Position numbers and translations under genes: made by a program
Shown here: piece by piece, positions 47,969 to 57,059 of the stretch
Layout of the letters: each line of letters begins with the position of its first letter
Position numbering within the stretch: the stretch's first letter is position 1
The notes under the pieces: generated by a model
What the model was told of the DNA's origin: nothing
Seen by the model: the letters and a program-made list of their open reading frames with translations, nothing else
Database searches by the model: none
Source of the DNA: Streptomyces venezuelae
GTDB lineage: Bacteria > Actinomycetota > Actinomycetes > Streptomycetales > Streptomycetaceae
Assembly: GCF_008642315.1 (NCBI RefSeq)
Contig: NZ_CP029192.1
Span: 1,364,001 to 1,428,000, forward strand
DNA length: 64,000 bases
Direction: 5' to 3'

Positions 47969-49864
47969 ATGCCATCGAGCCTCCGCGTACGTCTCAGATC
48001 ATTCCGCACCGCCACCGCCGCCCTGACCGTCGCCACCGTCGGCGCCTTACTGCCCGCGCCTGCCGCGCAAGCCGCGCGGGCGGCGCCGGAGCCGCGCGCC
48101 CCGTTCGAGCAGCAGGTGCTGTTCAAGGCCGACCAGGACCCCGGCTACGCCTGCTACCGCATCCCCGCCGTGGTACGGACGACGAAGGGCACGCTGCTCG
48201 CCTTCGCGGAGGGCAGGGTCAACGACTGCAGCGACGCCGGCGACATAGACCTGGTGCTGAAGCGGTCGCACGACGGCGGCCGCACCTGGGGCCCGCTCCA
48301 GGTGATCAACGAGGGCGACGGCGACACCCACGGCAATCCGGCGCCCGTCGTGGACCGGGAGACCGGCCGCATCCTGCTGGCCGAGACGTACAACACGGGA
48401 CGCACCGACGGCAAGAACTGCGACATACCGTGCGACCGGACCCCGCACCTGCAGTACAGCGACGACGACGGCGCCAGCTGGTCCGCGCCGCGCGACCTGA
48501 GCAACGAGATCCTGCCGCCGCACTGGAACTCCTGGTACGCGACCGGTCCCGTGCACGGCATCCAGCTGACCCGCGGCCGCCACAAGGGGCGCCTCGTCTT
48601 CACCGCCAACACCGAGACGTGGAACGGCAGCCGCATCACCGCCAACCACGCCGCGCTGATCGTCAGCGACGACGGCGGCGACCACTGGAAGATCGGCGCG
48701 ACGGACTCGTACCCGATACCGGCTGACGGCACGTTCCGTCAGAAGCCGTCCGAGATGACCGTCACCGAGCGGCCCGACGGCGCGGTCTACGTCAGCGGCC
48801 GCGAACAGGACGGCACGGACCTGGGCCACCGCACGCACACCGTCAGCAAGGACGGCGGCAACACCTTCACCGCGCCCTTCCGCGCGATCCCCGACCTCTA
48901 CACGCCCCAAGTGCAGGGCTCCACGCTCCAGTTCGGCAAGCGGATGCTGCTCGCCTGCCCGGCCGACCCGGACCGCCGCCGCACGATGCAGATCCGCTCG
49001 TCCTACGACGGCGGACGCACCTGGGACAGCGTCGACCGCGGCACCACGGTGACCACGGACTGGTCCGGCTACTCGGACCTGGTGCGGGCCGACCGCACGC
49101 ACGTGGGGCTGCTGTACGAGGGCGGCGCCGTCGACGCGCGCGACGAGATCCGCTTCGCCCGCTTCACCGAGGACTGGCTGAAGCCACGCCGGGGCCCCGA
49201 CCCCACCACGAGCGACCGCGCGCCGGGCGCGCGCCCCGCCGCGGTGCTCGGCGGGGCGCGCGTGACCCCGGGCCGCTTCGGCGGCGCGCTCGCCTTCGAC
49301 GGCACGGACGACGCCGTGCGACTCCCGTTCAGCCGCCGACTCCCGCTCGGCACCGAGGACTTCACCGCCTCCCTGTGGTTCCGCTACGACGCGACGACCG
49401 GCGAACAGCCGCTGCTGTGGATGGGCGGCATCGGCACCAACCAGCCGCAGGTGTGGCTGCGCGGCGAGCCCGCGAGCAACCGCGTCACCGGCCTCATCAC
49501 CACGCGCGACGGTGCGGCGCCACCGAGGTCCGCGTCGGTCCGCACGACGGGCGCGTACAACGACGGTGCGTGGCACCACATCGCGCTGCGCCGCGGCGAC
49601 GGCCGCCTGACGCTGTTCCTGGACGGTACGCGGATCTCCGCCGCCGACGTACCGGGCACGGTCAGCCGCAACTCGCCGTTCGGCGTGCACGTCGGGCAAC
49701 GCATGGACAGTCGCGCCCACTTCACCGGGGCGATCGACGAAGTGCGCGTATACGACTGGGCTCTGGACGACGCCGAGGTGGGGGAGCTGCGTACGGGTGA
49801 GGTTGCTGTGACACGGGACACCGTCGTCCGACTCCCCATGGACCGCGTGCGCGGCAGCAACTAA
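47969..49864 (+). CDS. Secreted exo-alpha-sialidase (GH33) with LamG-like domain
   Basis: A 631-residue secreted enzyme. The Sec signal covers about 1-38 (LTVATVGALLPAPAAQA). The six-bladed propeller starts with CYRIPAVVRT (the FRIP-type arginine) and carries five Asp boxes: SHDGGRTW, SDDDGASW, SDDGGDHW, SKDGGNTF and SYDGGRTW. The C-terminal region (about 425-620) is a laminin-G/concanavalin-like domain (DFTASLWFRYD, GAIDEVRVYDWAL). It releases sialic acid from glycans. ATG 47969 follows AAAGGCGG. The next gene begins 11 bases after its stop and is probably in the same operon. Confidence 0.92.
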   Translation: MPSSLRVRLRSFRTATAALTVATVGALLPAPAAQAARAAPEPRAPFEQQVLFKADQDPGYACYRIPAVVRTTKGTLLAFAEGRVNDCSDAGDIDLVLKRSHDGGRTWGPLQVINEGDGDTHGNPAPVVDRETGRILLAETYNTGRTDGKNCDIPCDRTPHLQYSDDDGASWSAPRDLSNEILPPHWNSWYATGPVHGIQLTRGRHKGRLVFTANTETWNGSRITANHAALIVSDDGGDHWKIGATDSYPIPADGTFRQKPSEMTVTERPDGAVYVSGREQDGTDLGHRTHTVSKDGGNTFTAPFRAIPDLYTPQVQGSTLQFGKRMLLACPADPDRRRTMQIRSSYDGGRTWDSVDRGTTVTTDWSGYSDLVRADRTHVGLLYEGGAVDARDEIRFARFTEDWLKPRRGPDPTTSDRAPGARPAAVLGGARVTPGRFGGALAFDGTDDAVRLPFSRRLPLGTEDFTASLWFRYDATTGEQPLLWMGGIGTNQPQVWLRGEPASNRVTGLITTRDGAAPPRSASVRTTGAYNDGAWHHIALRRGDGRLTLFLDGTRISAADVPGTVSRNSPFGVHVGQRMDSRAHFTGAIDEVRVYDWALDDAEVGELRTGEVAVTRDTVVRLPMDRVRGSN

Positions 49865-49874
49865 CGTCCCCGGC

Positions 49875-51143
49875 GTGTCCGCCCGCGAACGTGCCGCGTC
49901 GGGGCCGCGCAGGATCTGGCCGGTCCTGCTGCTGGCCCTGGCCTGCGCGGCCGTCCTGCTCATCGCCCTCCCGGACGACGACCGGGAGGGCGATGCGGCA
50001 GCGTGCAGGCCCCGCACCGTCGCCTCGGCGTCCCCCGAGGCCGCGCCGACCGACGAGTTCGCGCGCTACGGCGACGACATGACGCGCACGGACGACTGGA
50101 CCGGCGGCGACGGCACCCACTCCGTGCGCCTGCCCGACGGACGCGTGCTGTGGCTGTTCTCCGACACCTTCCTCGGCCAGGTCCACGCGCCCCCGAACCC
50201 GGCGGGCCAGCCACACACCTGGCGCGACACCAACACACCCATGGTCCGCAACTCGGCCGTGGTGATGTCCCGTTCGGGCCGTCTCCAACGCACCCTCGCC
50301 GCACCGCTCTTCCCCGACCCCGCACCCCAGCAGTGGCGCTGGCCGGTCGCGGCGCGCGTGGAGCCCCGCACCCCCGGCGGCGACGAGCGGGTGGTGCGCG
50401 TCCTGCTGTGGAACCGCATGGCCAGCCAGGGCCCGTGGATCTACGGCGTGCCCCTCGCCACCGAGGTCGCCACGCTCTCCCTGCCCGACCTGCGGGTCGA
50501 GGGCATCACGAAGGTCTCCGACCAGCAGTCGGTCGGCGACCCGGAGAAGCGCGTCCTGTACGGCACGACGACGGCCGACGACGAGGACTGGACGTACGTC
50601 TTCGGCGGCACGGACGCCCAGGCGACCTCGCGCCCCTCCTCCGACGCCCATGTCGCGCGCGTCCCGCACGGTGGTCTCGGTGACCGGTCGGCGTGGGAGT
50701 ACTGGGACGGCGAGAAGTGGGGGCACGACGTCACGCCCCGGGCCGTGCTCGGGGACGGCAGGCGCAAGGGGGTGGGCAGCGCGTTCACCGTGGTGCGCGA
50801 CGACGGGACGTACGTGCTGTTCACGATGGCGGCGGGCACCGAGGGCCTGACCACCGTCAGCTCGTACTGGTCCTGCTCCCCCACCGGGCCCTGGCACGGC
50901 CCCGCCAAGGCCTTCGAGGCCGCCCTGCCCGAGGACAGCGCCCCCCGCCAGGACACCGCCGCCTACAACCCGCAGGCCCACCCGGCGCTCGCCGGGGGCG
51001 GGGACGGCGACGGCCGTGTCGTGCTGAGCTACGACGTCAACTGGCTGGACGCGACGCCCGCCAACGCACAGGCGAACGTCACCCGGAACGTGTCCCTGTA
51101 CCGACCGCGGTTCGTGTCGCTGCGGCTCGCGGCGGCTCGCTGA
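49875..51143 (+). CDS. DUF4185-type secreted beta-propeller protein
   Basis: A 422-residue protein with an N-terminal membrane segment (WPVLLLALACAAVLLIAL, residues 15-32) serving as a signal or anchor. The rest is a five-bladed-propeller-like domain (about 65-415) with RLPDGRVLWLFSDTF, NSAVVM and AFTVVRDDGTYVLF, similar to DUF4185/DUF5005 and related glycosidase propellers. No catalytic assignment. GTG 49875 is the start, 11 bases after the sialidase stop. The 3' end overlaps the convergent symporter gene by 65 bases. Confidence 0.8.
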   Translation: MSARERAASGPRRIWPVLLLALACAAVLLIALPDDDREGDAAACRPRTVASASPEAAPTDEFARYGDDMTRTDDWTGGDGTHSVRLPDGRVLWLFSDTFLGQVHAPPNPAGQPHTWRDTNTPMVRNSAVVMSRSGRLQRTLAAPLFPDPAPQQWRWPVAARVEPRTPGGDERVVRVLLWNRMASQGPWIYGVPLATEVATLSLPDLRVEGITKVSDQQSVGDPEKRVLYGTTTADDEDWTYVFGGTDAQATSRPSSDAHVARVPHGGLGDRSAWEYWDGEKWGHDVTPRAVLGDGRRKGVGSAFTVVRDDGTYVLFTMAAGTEGLTTVSSYWSCSPTGPWHGPAKAFEAALPEDSAPRQDTAAYNPQAHPALAGGGDGDGRVVLSYDVNWLDATPANAQANVTRNVSLYRPRFVSLRLAAAR

Positions 51144-52119
51144 CGAACTCCTCCGGGTCCCGCGAGCGGCGCTTGGCGATGACCGCGCACACCATCAGCT
51201 GCATCTGGTGGAAGAGCATCAGCGGCAGCACCGCGAGCGAGGCGTCCGCGCCGAACAGGACGCTCGCCATGGGCAGCCCCGCGGCCAGGGACTTCTTCGA
51301 CCCGGCGAACTGGATCGCGATGCGGTCGGCGCGGCCGAAGCCGAGCCGCTTCGCGCCGTACCAGGTCAGCGCCAGCATGACCGCGAGCAGCACCGCCTCG
51401 ACGCCGAGCAGCGCGAGCAGCCGCAGCGGGTGCACCTGGCCCCAGATGCCCTGCACCATGCCCTCGCTGAATGCGGTGTAGACGACGAGCAGGATCGACC
51501 CGCGGTCCACGTGGCCGAGGACCTTCTTGTGGCGCGCGATGAAGCCGCCCACCCACCGGCGCAGGAGCTGCCCGGCGAGGAACGGCACCAGCAGTTGCAG
51601 CACGATCTTGAGGAGCGAGTCCGCGGAGAACCCGCCCCCGCTCCCGCCGAGCAGCGCGGCCGCGAGCAGCGGCGTCAGCACGATGCCGGCCAGCGAGGAG
51701 AAGGAGCCCGCGCAGATCGCCGCGGGCACGTTGCCGCGCGCCATCGACGTGAAGGCGATGGACGACTGGATCGTCGAGGGCACGAGGGTGAGGAAGAGGA
51801 AGCCGCTGAAGAGCGCGGGCGTCAGGACGTACGGAACGAGGCCCTTCGCGGCGAGCCCGAGCAGCGGGAACACGACGAACGTGCAGGCCAGGACCGTGAC
51901 GTGGAGCCGCCAGTGCTTGAGCCCGTCGAGCGCCTCGCGAGTGGAGAGCCGGGAGCCGTAGAGGAAGAAGAGCAGCGAGACGGCGGCGGTGGAGGCACCG
52001 GAGGCGACATCGGCGGACGTGCCGCGGGCGGGCAGCAGGGCCGCGAGGCCCACGGTCGCGAGCAACGCCACGATGTACGGGTCGACCGGCATCCACGACG
52101 GCCACTTCAGGCGTTTCAC
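51079..52119 (-). CDS. Bile acid:sodium symporter-like transporter (SBF/BASS-type)
   Basis: A 346-residue integral membrane protein with about 9-10 helices. It opens VDPYIVALLATVGLAALLPA and has the family signatures LTLVPSTIQSSIAFTSMARGNVPAAICAGSFSSL (about 112-145) and QFAGSKKSLAAGLPMASVLFG (about 270-290). Family members import organic anions with Na+. GTG 52119 has GGAG four bases upstream; a longer reading would run into the divergent regulator. It is divergent from a LysR gene, which probably regulates it. Confidence 0.87.
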   Translation of the reverse strand: MKRLKWPSWMPVDPYIVALLATVGLAALLPARGTSADVASGASTAAVSLLFFLYGSRLSTREALDGLKHWRLHVTVLACTFVVFPLLGLAAKGLVPYVLTPALFSGFLFLTLVPSTIQSSIAFTSMARGNVPAAICAGSFSSLAGIVLTPLLAAALLGGSGGGFSADSLLKIVLQLLVPFLAGQLLRRWVGGFIARHKKVLGHVDRGSILLVVYTAFSEGMVQGIWGQVHPLRLLALLGVEAVLLAVMLALTWYGAKRLGFGRADRIAIQFAGSKKSLAAGLPMASVLFGADASLAVLPLMLFHQMQLMVCAVIAKRRSRDPEEFVSEPPRAAATRTAVGTGTRSG

Positions 52120-52258
52120 GGTGCTCCATGCTCTCGGTGCGGGGCGGTCCCGCCGTGTTCTTGCTCTGCGGCGGGGTGTTCCCGCTGTGCTGCGGGCGTG
52201 CCCTCTCCATGATCCTCCTGATCGGGGTGATCGGGAATCCCGTACACCGTTCTGACTG

Positions 52259-52277
52259 TCATCACGTTCTGCGATGA
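52259..52277. promoter_or_regulatory. LysR-type binding site (ATC-N9-GAT)
   Basis: TCATC (52259-52263) and GATGA (52273-52277) form an inverted repeat with a T-N11-A core. It lies immediately upstream of the LysR start and in the divergent promoter region shared with the symporter gene. Confidence 0.5.
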
Positions 52278-52297
52278 GCGGTACTAGGCTGGGGCGC

Positions 52298-53206
52298 GTG
52301 TACGACCCTTCGCAGCTCCGTACGTTCCTCGCGGTCGCCCAGACGCTGAGCTTCACCCGGGCCGCCCGTCGGCTCGGCCTGCGTCAGTCGACCGTCAGCC
52401 AGCACGTGCGCCGTCTGGAGGACGTCACCGGGCGGCAGCTGTTCACGCGCGACACGCACAGCGTGGAGCTGACGGAGGACGGCGAGGCCATGCTCGGCTT
52501 CGCCCGCAGGATCCTGGCCGCGCACGAACAGGCCGCCGCGTTCTTCGCCGGCAAGCGGCTCGGCGGGCGGCTGCGGTTCGGGGCGTCGGAGGACTTCGTC
52601 CTGACCCGGCTCACCGACATCCTGGAGTCGTTCCGGCACGACCACCCCGACGTCGACCTGGAGCTGACGGTCGAGCTCTCCGGCACGCTGCACAAACAGC
52701 TGGACGCGGGCAAGCTCGACCTCGTGCTCGCCAAGCGCCGCCCGGAGGATCCGCGCGGCGAGCTGGTGTGGCAGGACGACCTGGTCTGGATCGGCGCCGA
52801 GCGGCTCCGCCTCGACCCCGAGCGCCCGGTGCCGCTGATCGTCTATCCCCCGCCGGGCATCACCCGCGCCCTCGCCTTCGAGGCGTTGGAGCGGCGGGGT
52901 CGCTCCTGGCGCGTGGCCTGCACGAGCGGCAGCCTCAACGGTCTGGTGGCGGCGGCCCGCGCGGGGCTCGGTGTGATGGCGCACTCGCGGGGCCTGATCC
53001 CGCCCGGCCTGGTCCGCGTCCCGGACCGGGCAGGACTGCCCGAGCTGGGTCCGGTCGACTTCGTCCTGCTCCACGGCGAGCGGCGCGCGTCGGCCCAGGA
53101 CGCGGCGGACGCGCTGGCGGCGGCGGTCCTGGCGGGCGGGGACCGGCTGCACCGAAGCGGACGCCGAGCCCTCACCCCGGAGGGCTACCGCAGCGGCCGC
53201 GGGTAG
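52298..53206 (+). CDS. LysR family transcriptional regulator
   Basis: A 302-residue LysR-type regulator. The HTH (about 1-60) has YDPSQLRTFLAVAQTLSFTRAARRLGLRQSTVSQHVRRLE, and the effector domain (about 88-290) starts RLRFGASEDFVLTRL. GTG 52298 is chosen because it matches the family start. A TACTAG -10-like hexamer ends about 10 bases before it, suggesting a short-leader or leaderless mRNA. Divergent from the SBF-type transporter, its likely target. Its 3' end overlaps the convergent Lrp gene by 22 bases. Confidence 0.9.
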   Translation: MYDPSQLRTFLAVAQTLSFTRAARRLGLRQSTVSQHVRRLEDVTGRQLFTRDTHSVELTEDGEAMLGFARRILAAHEQAAAFFAGKRLGGRLRFGASEDFVLTRLTDILESFRHDHPDVDLELTVELSGTLHKQLDAGKLDLVLAKRRPEDPRGELVWQDDLVWIGAERLRLDPERPVPLIVYPPPGITRALAFEALERRGRSWRVACTSGSLNGLVAAARAGLGVMAHSRGLIPPGLVRVPDRAGLPELGPVDFVLLHGERRASAQDAADALAAAVLAGGDRLHRSGRRALTPEGYRSGRG

Positions 53207-54159
53207 GTGAGTTCCTTGAATCGGCGCACGTAGGGGGCCGATTCGACGTGCCGCACGCCGTCCAGGGCGCCGAGTCCGCCGCTGAGGTAGGTGTAGAGCT
53301 CCGCGGTGTCGCGGGTCAGGACGCTCGCCATCAGGTTGGCGGAGCCCGTGATCGCGGAGACGTGCGCGACCTCCGGATGCCCGGCCATCGCCCGGCCCAC
53401 CGCGTCCAGCGCGCCGGGGGCGACGGTGACCCAGAGCATCGCGGCGGTGGTGAAGCCGAAGCGCGCGGTGTCGTACTCGGTGTCGATGTAGAGCGCGCCG
53501 GAGCCGAGCAGCGCGGCGACACGGCGCTTGACCGAGGACTCGGAACGGCCGGTCAGCCGCCGCAGTTCGGGGTAGGTGACGCGGCCGTCGGCCTTGAGGG
53601 CGGCGAGCAGGGGTGCGTCGTCGGGGGTGATGCGGGCGGGGGCGGCGACCGGCTCCTCCGCGGGGGTAAGCGCCGCGGCCTGCGCGTCGGTGAGCGGGCG
53701 GTGTTTGCCGATCCATCCCGTGCGGCCGCCGAAGAAGCGGTGCATCAGCTGGTGGGCGGTGATGTCGACGAGCTTGCGGGTGCGCAGGAGCTTGCCGAAG
53801 AGCAGGTCGTCGTAGTCGTCCTGCGTCCGGGGCACCGTCATGCACACCACCTCCGTGCCCGCCGACGTGAGATGGACCCACGCGGTGTCGGGGCGGCGGG
53901 CCAGGGCGGTCGCGATGGCCTCGGCGCCGTCGGGTGCGCAGCGCAGCCGCAGCATCCACTCGTCGAGACCGAGCCTGCGGGTGTCGCGCACGCCGACGAC
54001 GCGCAGGCCCGCCTCGGCCCGCAGTCTGCGGAACCGGCGGGCGACCGTCTGGTCGGAGACGCCGAGGACCCCCGTGATGCGGCTGAAGGACGCCCTGCCG
54101 TCGATCTCCAGGGCGTGCAGCAGCTTGAGGTCGAGATCGTCGAAGGTGTCGGATTCCAT
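53185..54159 (-). CDS. Lrp/AsnC family transcriptional regulator (double-length)
   Basis: A 324-residue protein about twice the length of a classical Lrp (150-160). It has two AsnC-type HTH modules, DDLDLKLLHALEIDGRASFSRITGVLGVSDQTVARR (about 7-42) and DDAPLLAALKADGRVTYPELRRLTGRSESSVKRRV (about 180-215), each followed by a RAM-like ligand region. This duplicated arrangement is common in actinomycetes. It is divergent from an MFS exporter gene across 126 bases that include the palindrome GGACGGTCGTCC (54195-54206), a plausible operator. Amino-acid ligand unknown. Confidence 0.88.
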   Translation of the reverse strand: MESDTFDDLDLKLLHALEIDGRASFSRITGVLGVSDQTVARRFRRLRAEAGLRVVGVRDTRRLGLDEWMLRLRCAPDGAEAIATALARRPDTAWVHLTSAGTEVVCMTVPRTQDDYDDLLFGKLLRTRKLVDITAHQLMHRFFGGRTGWIGKHRPLTDAQAAALTPAEEPVAAPARITPDDAPLLAALKADGRVTYPELRRLTGRSESSVKRRVAALLGSGALYIDTEYDTARFGFTTAAMLWVTVAPGALDAVGRAMAGHPEVAHVSAITGSANLMASVLTRDTAELYTYLSGGLGALDGVRHVESAPYVRRFKELTYPRPLR

Positions 54160-54194
54160 CGTGGAAAGACCCCTGTGTATCGGATGCGTGTGTT

Positions 54195-54206
54195 GGACGG
54201 TCGTCC
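54195..54206. promoter_or_regulatory. Short palindrome in the Lrp/MFS intergenic region
   Basis: GGACG and CGTCC are separated by GT, in the 126-base gap between the divergent Lrp and MFS genes. It is a possible binding site, but 12 bases alone are weak evidence in GC-rich DNA. Confidence 0.3.
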
Positions 54207-54285
54207 GGCACCGGCTTCGTCCGCCGTCGGCTCATCGTACGAGGACGCCTGAGGGCATCGGACGAGGAGTCGGGAGAACAAGGAC

Positions 54286-55827
54286 ATGCGTACATGGGGG
54301 CCGCTCGCGGCGGTGTCTCTGGGGACGTTCATGCTGCTGCTGGACGTGACCATCGTGATTGTGGCGCTGCCCGACATGGCGGCGGCGCTGAACGCCTCAC
54401 TGAGCGACTTGCAGTGGGTCATCGACGGCTACGCGCTCGCGCTGGCCGCGCTGCTGCTCGGCGTCGGCGCGGCGGCCGACGTGTGGGGCAGGCGGCGGCT
54501 CAACGTCATCGGCACCGCGCTGTTCGCGGTCGCCTCGCTGGGCTGCGGACTCGCGTCGGACGCGAACGTGCTGGTGGCGGCCCGCGCCGTGCAGGGGCTC
54601 GGCGCGGCGGCGATGCTCGCGACGACGCTGCCGCTGCTCGGCGCCGCCTACCAGGGGCGCGAGCGGTCGGCCGCGCTCGGGGTGTGGGGCGCGGTGAGCG
54701 GCGCGTCGGCAGCGCTCGGGCCCATCGTGGGCGGACTGCTCACGGAGGGTCCCGGCTGGCGCTGGATCTTCTTCGTGAACCTGCCGGTGAGCGTCGCGTC
54801 GGTCTGGCTGACGCTGCGCCTGGTGCCGGAGTCGCGCGGACCCGCGGTGCGCCGCGTCGACTGGGCGGGCACGGCGGCGTTCGCGTGCTTCGCGGGCGCG
54901 GGGACGTACGGGGTGCTGCGGGGCGGGGCGGACGGCTGGGCGTCTGCGGCCGCCGGCACGTCGTTCGCGGTGGCGGCGCTCGCGCTGCTCTGCTTCGTCC
55001 TCGTCGAGCGGCGTGTGGCGCAGCCGCTCCTCGACCTGCGGATGCTGCGCAAGCCCGCCTTCACGGGGGTGCTGATCGGCGCGGTCGGCTACAACGGGGC
55101 CGCGTTCGGCGTCGTCCCCTACCTCTCCATCTGGCTGCAGACCGTGCTGGGGATGAGTCCGGTGCGGGGCAGCCTGGTGCTGCTGCCGCTCGCCGCGACG
55201 TCGTTCGTGGTGGCGCTGCTCGCCGGGCGTCTGCTGCACGGGGTGGCGCCGCGGCTGGTCATCGGTGTCGGGCTGCTCCTGATCGGTGCGGGCGGGCTGT
55301 GCATGGCGGTACTTGACGCCGGGTCGTCCTGGGGGGCGCTCGCGCCGGGGCTCACGCTCACGGGTGTCGGCGCCGGTCTGGTCGCGCCGGGGCTCGCGGG
55401 GGCGGCGCTCGCCTCGGTGCCGGCCGCGAACGCCGGGATGGCGGGCGGCGCGGTCAACACCTTCCGCCAGCTCGGGTACGCGATCGGGGTCGCCCTGTTC
55501 GGGACGGTGCTGACCGCGCGCATGCAGGATTCGCTCGGCCACGACGCCGCGCACACCGTCGCGGGCGGCGGCGCCGCGGCCCTGCACGGCACGGTGCCGG
55601 AGCACGCGGTCCGTGCGGCCTTCGCCTCGGGGCTCAACGGGGCGTCGCTGGCCGCGGGCGTGGCGGGCCTGGTCGCGGGCGTCCTGGTGCTGGTGATGGT
55701 GCGGGCGCCGGGGAACCGAGGGGTCGAGGGTCCGGCGGACGGCGCGCAGGGTCCCGGTACATCGGCAGCGGGCCGCGCCACCGGAACTCCGGGACGGCAA
55801 CCGCACGTCGAAGAGGCGAAGCGCTGA
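54286..55827 (+). CDS. MFS drug-resistance-type transporter (DHA2, 14-helix)
   Basis: A 513-residue exporter with about 14 helices. The EmrB/QacA signature is seen in LGTFMLLLDVTIVIVALPDMAAAL (helix 1), LQWVIDGYALALAALLL, the loop ADVWGRRRLNVIG (motif A) and GAVSGASAALGPIVGGLLTE (motif C). The C-terminal 40 residues are hydrophilic. ATG 54286 has AAGGA upstream. It is divergent from and probably controlled by the Lrp-type regulator, suggesting export of an amino acid or toxic metabolite. A hairpin follows. Confidence 0.9.
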   Translation: MRTWGPLAAVSLGTFMLLLDVTIVIVALPDMAAALNASLSDLQWVIDGYALALAALLLGVGAAADVWGRRRLNVIGTALFAVASLGCGLASDANVLVAARAVQGLGAAAMLATTLPLLGAAYQGRERSAALGVWGAVSGASAALGPIVGGLLTEGPGWRWIFFVNLPVSVASVWLTLRLVPESRGPAVRRVDWAGTAAFACFAGAGTYGVLRGGADGWASAAAGTSFAVAALALLCFVLVERRVAQPLLDLRMLRKPAFTGVLIGAVGYNGAAFGVVPYLSIWLQTVLGMSPVRGSLVLLPLAATSFVVALLAGRLLHGVAPRLVIGVGLLLIGAGGLCMAVLDAGSSWGALAPGLTLTGVGAGLVAPGLAGAALASVPAANAGMAGGAVNTFRQLGYAIGVALFGTVLTARMQDSLGHDAAHTVAGGGAAALHGTVPEHAVRAAFASGLNGASLAAGVAGLVAGVLVLVMVRAPGNRGVEGPADGAQGPGTSAAGRATGTPGRQPHVEEAKR

Positions 55828-55844
55828 CGGTACGTCGTCCCTGT

Positions 55845-55888
55845 TCCGCCACCGCAGCTGTCCACGGAGTGGGCACTCCGGTGGCGGA
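55845..55888. terminator. Hairpin after the MFS exporter gene
   Basis: A 10-bp perfect inverted repeat (TCCGCCACCG at 55845-55854, complement at 55879-55888) with a 24-base loop comes 18 bases after the stop codon. Confidence 0.6.
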
Positions 55889-56000
55889 TCTTGCCCGTCA
55901 TCCGGCATCGTGGCAGGTCAGAGCGGTGCGCCCGGAGCCGTCAGGTGGCGCAATGCTGCCGCAACACCACCGCGGCCACGGCGCCGGTACGTTCCCTGCC

Positions 56001-56768
56001 ATGCCAGCCGAACACAGCCCCGCCTCGCTTCCCGTCGCCGCCGCGCGGCGTCGGCGGCTGCGCGCGGACCAGGCACGGCAACTCGCCGATCTGCTGCGCC
56101 ACCAGATCCTCACGGGCGGCTTCCCGCGCGGCGTCCTGCCGTTGGAGGACGTCATCGCCGCCGACTACCGTGCCAGCCGCAACACCGTCCGGCAGGCCCT
56201 CGACCTGCTGCGCGGCGAGCAGCTCGTGGACCGGAGGTCCGGTGTCGGCACCGTCGTCGTGTGCGAGAAGTACCCGCACGCCCTGGACCGGCTGCAGGGC
56301 CTCGCCGAGACCCTGCACGAACACGGCACGGTCACCAACGAGGTCCGCACCGTCGGCCCGGTCGGCGCACCCGGGCCGGTGGCGCGTCGGCTCGGACTGC
56401 CCGACCACACCGACGTGCTCTGTATCGAGCGGCTGCGCCGCCTGAACGGGCTGCCGCTCTCCCTGGACCTGTCGTACCTGCCCATGGACGTGGGCGGCGA
56501 ACTGCTCGGCTGCGACCTGGAGAACACGGACGTGTTCCGTCTCCTGGAGACGGTGACCGGCGGCCCGCTGGGGCACGCCGACATGACACTGGAAGCCGTG
56601 AACGCCGACGCGCACTCCGCCGCCGTCCTGGAGGCGCCGCGCGGGAGCGCCGTCCTGATGCTGGAGCGGCTGACCCATCTGCCCGACGGGCGGCCCGTGG
56701 ACCTGGAGTTCATCCGCTTCCGCGGCGACCGCATCACGATGAACGGGGTCCTGCGCCGTTCCGCATGA
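56001..56768 (+). CDS. GntR family transcriptional regulator (HutC subfamily, UTRA domain)
   Basis: A 255-residue regulator with a winged helix (about 20-85; RASRNTVRQALDLLRGEQLVDRRSGVGTVV) and a UTRA ligand domain (about 105-250; DVLCIERLRRLNGLPLSLDLSYLP, ENTDVFRLLE). ATG 56001 is used, with a TACGTT hexamer ending 8 bases upstream suggesting a leaderless mRNA; longer in-frame starts exist. It is the first gene of a six-gene plus-strand series with the ferredoxin, ABC importer and flavoprotein and probably regulates it. Ligand unknown. Confidence 0.87.
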   Translation: MPAEHSPASLPVAAARRRRLRADQARQLADLLRHQILTGGFPRGVLPLEDVIAADYRASRNTVRQALDLLRGEQLVDRRSGVGTVVVCEKYPHALDRLQGLAETLHEHGTVTNEVRTVGPVGAPGPVARRLGLPDHTDVLCIERLRRLNGLPLSLDLSYLPMDVGGELLGCDLENTDVFRLLETVTGGPLGHADMTLEAVNADAHSAAVLEAPRGSAVLMLERLTHLPDGRPVDLEFIRFRGDRITMNGVLRRSA

Positions 56769-56817
56769 CCCGCACGCCTTTCCGCCCACCCCCTTTCTCT
56801 GAGTCCTGGAGACAGCC

Positions 56818-57045
56818 ATGCCTGTTGTCCCGCAGCGTGCCGACGTGCCCGTGACCATCGACGAGTCCCGCTGTATCGACGGCTGCACCCTCTGCGTCGA
56901 CATGTGCCCGCTCGACTCGCTCGCGATCCGCGAGGACAACGGCAAGGCGTACATGCACGTCGACGAGTGCTGGTACTGCGGCCCGTGCGCGGCCCGGTGC
57001 CCCACCGGCGCGGTCACCGTCAACATGCCCTACCTGCTCAGGTGA
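56818..57045 (+). CDS. Dicluster 4Fe-4S ferredoxin (AprB-like)
   Basis: A 75-residue ferredoxin. The first cluster is Cys19-X3-Cys23-X2-Cys26-X3-Cys30-Pro and the second is Cys51-X2-Cys54-X2-Cys57-X3-Cys61-Pro. The unusual X3 spacing in the first and the aromatic CWYCGPC in the second resemble the beta subunit of adenylylsulfate reductase. It lies 49 bases after the regulator and 14 bases before the binding protein. It is the likely electron partner of the AprA-like flavoprotein at the end of the operon. Confidence 0.88.
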   Translation: MPVVPQRADVPVTIDESRCIDGCTLCVDMCPLDSLAIREDNGKAYMHVDECWYCGPCAARCPTGAVTVNMPYLLR

Positions 57046-57059
57046 AAGGCCCGACCCCG

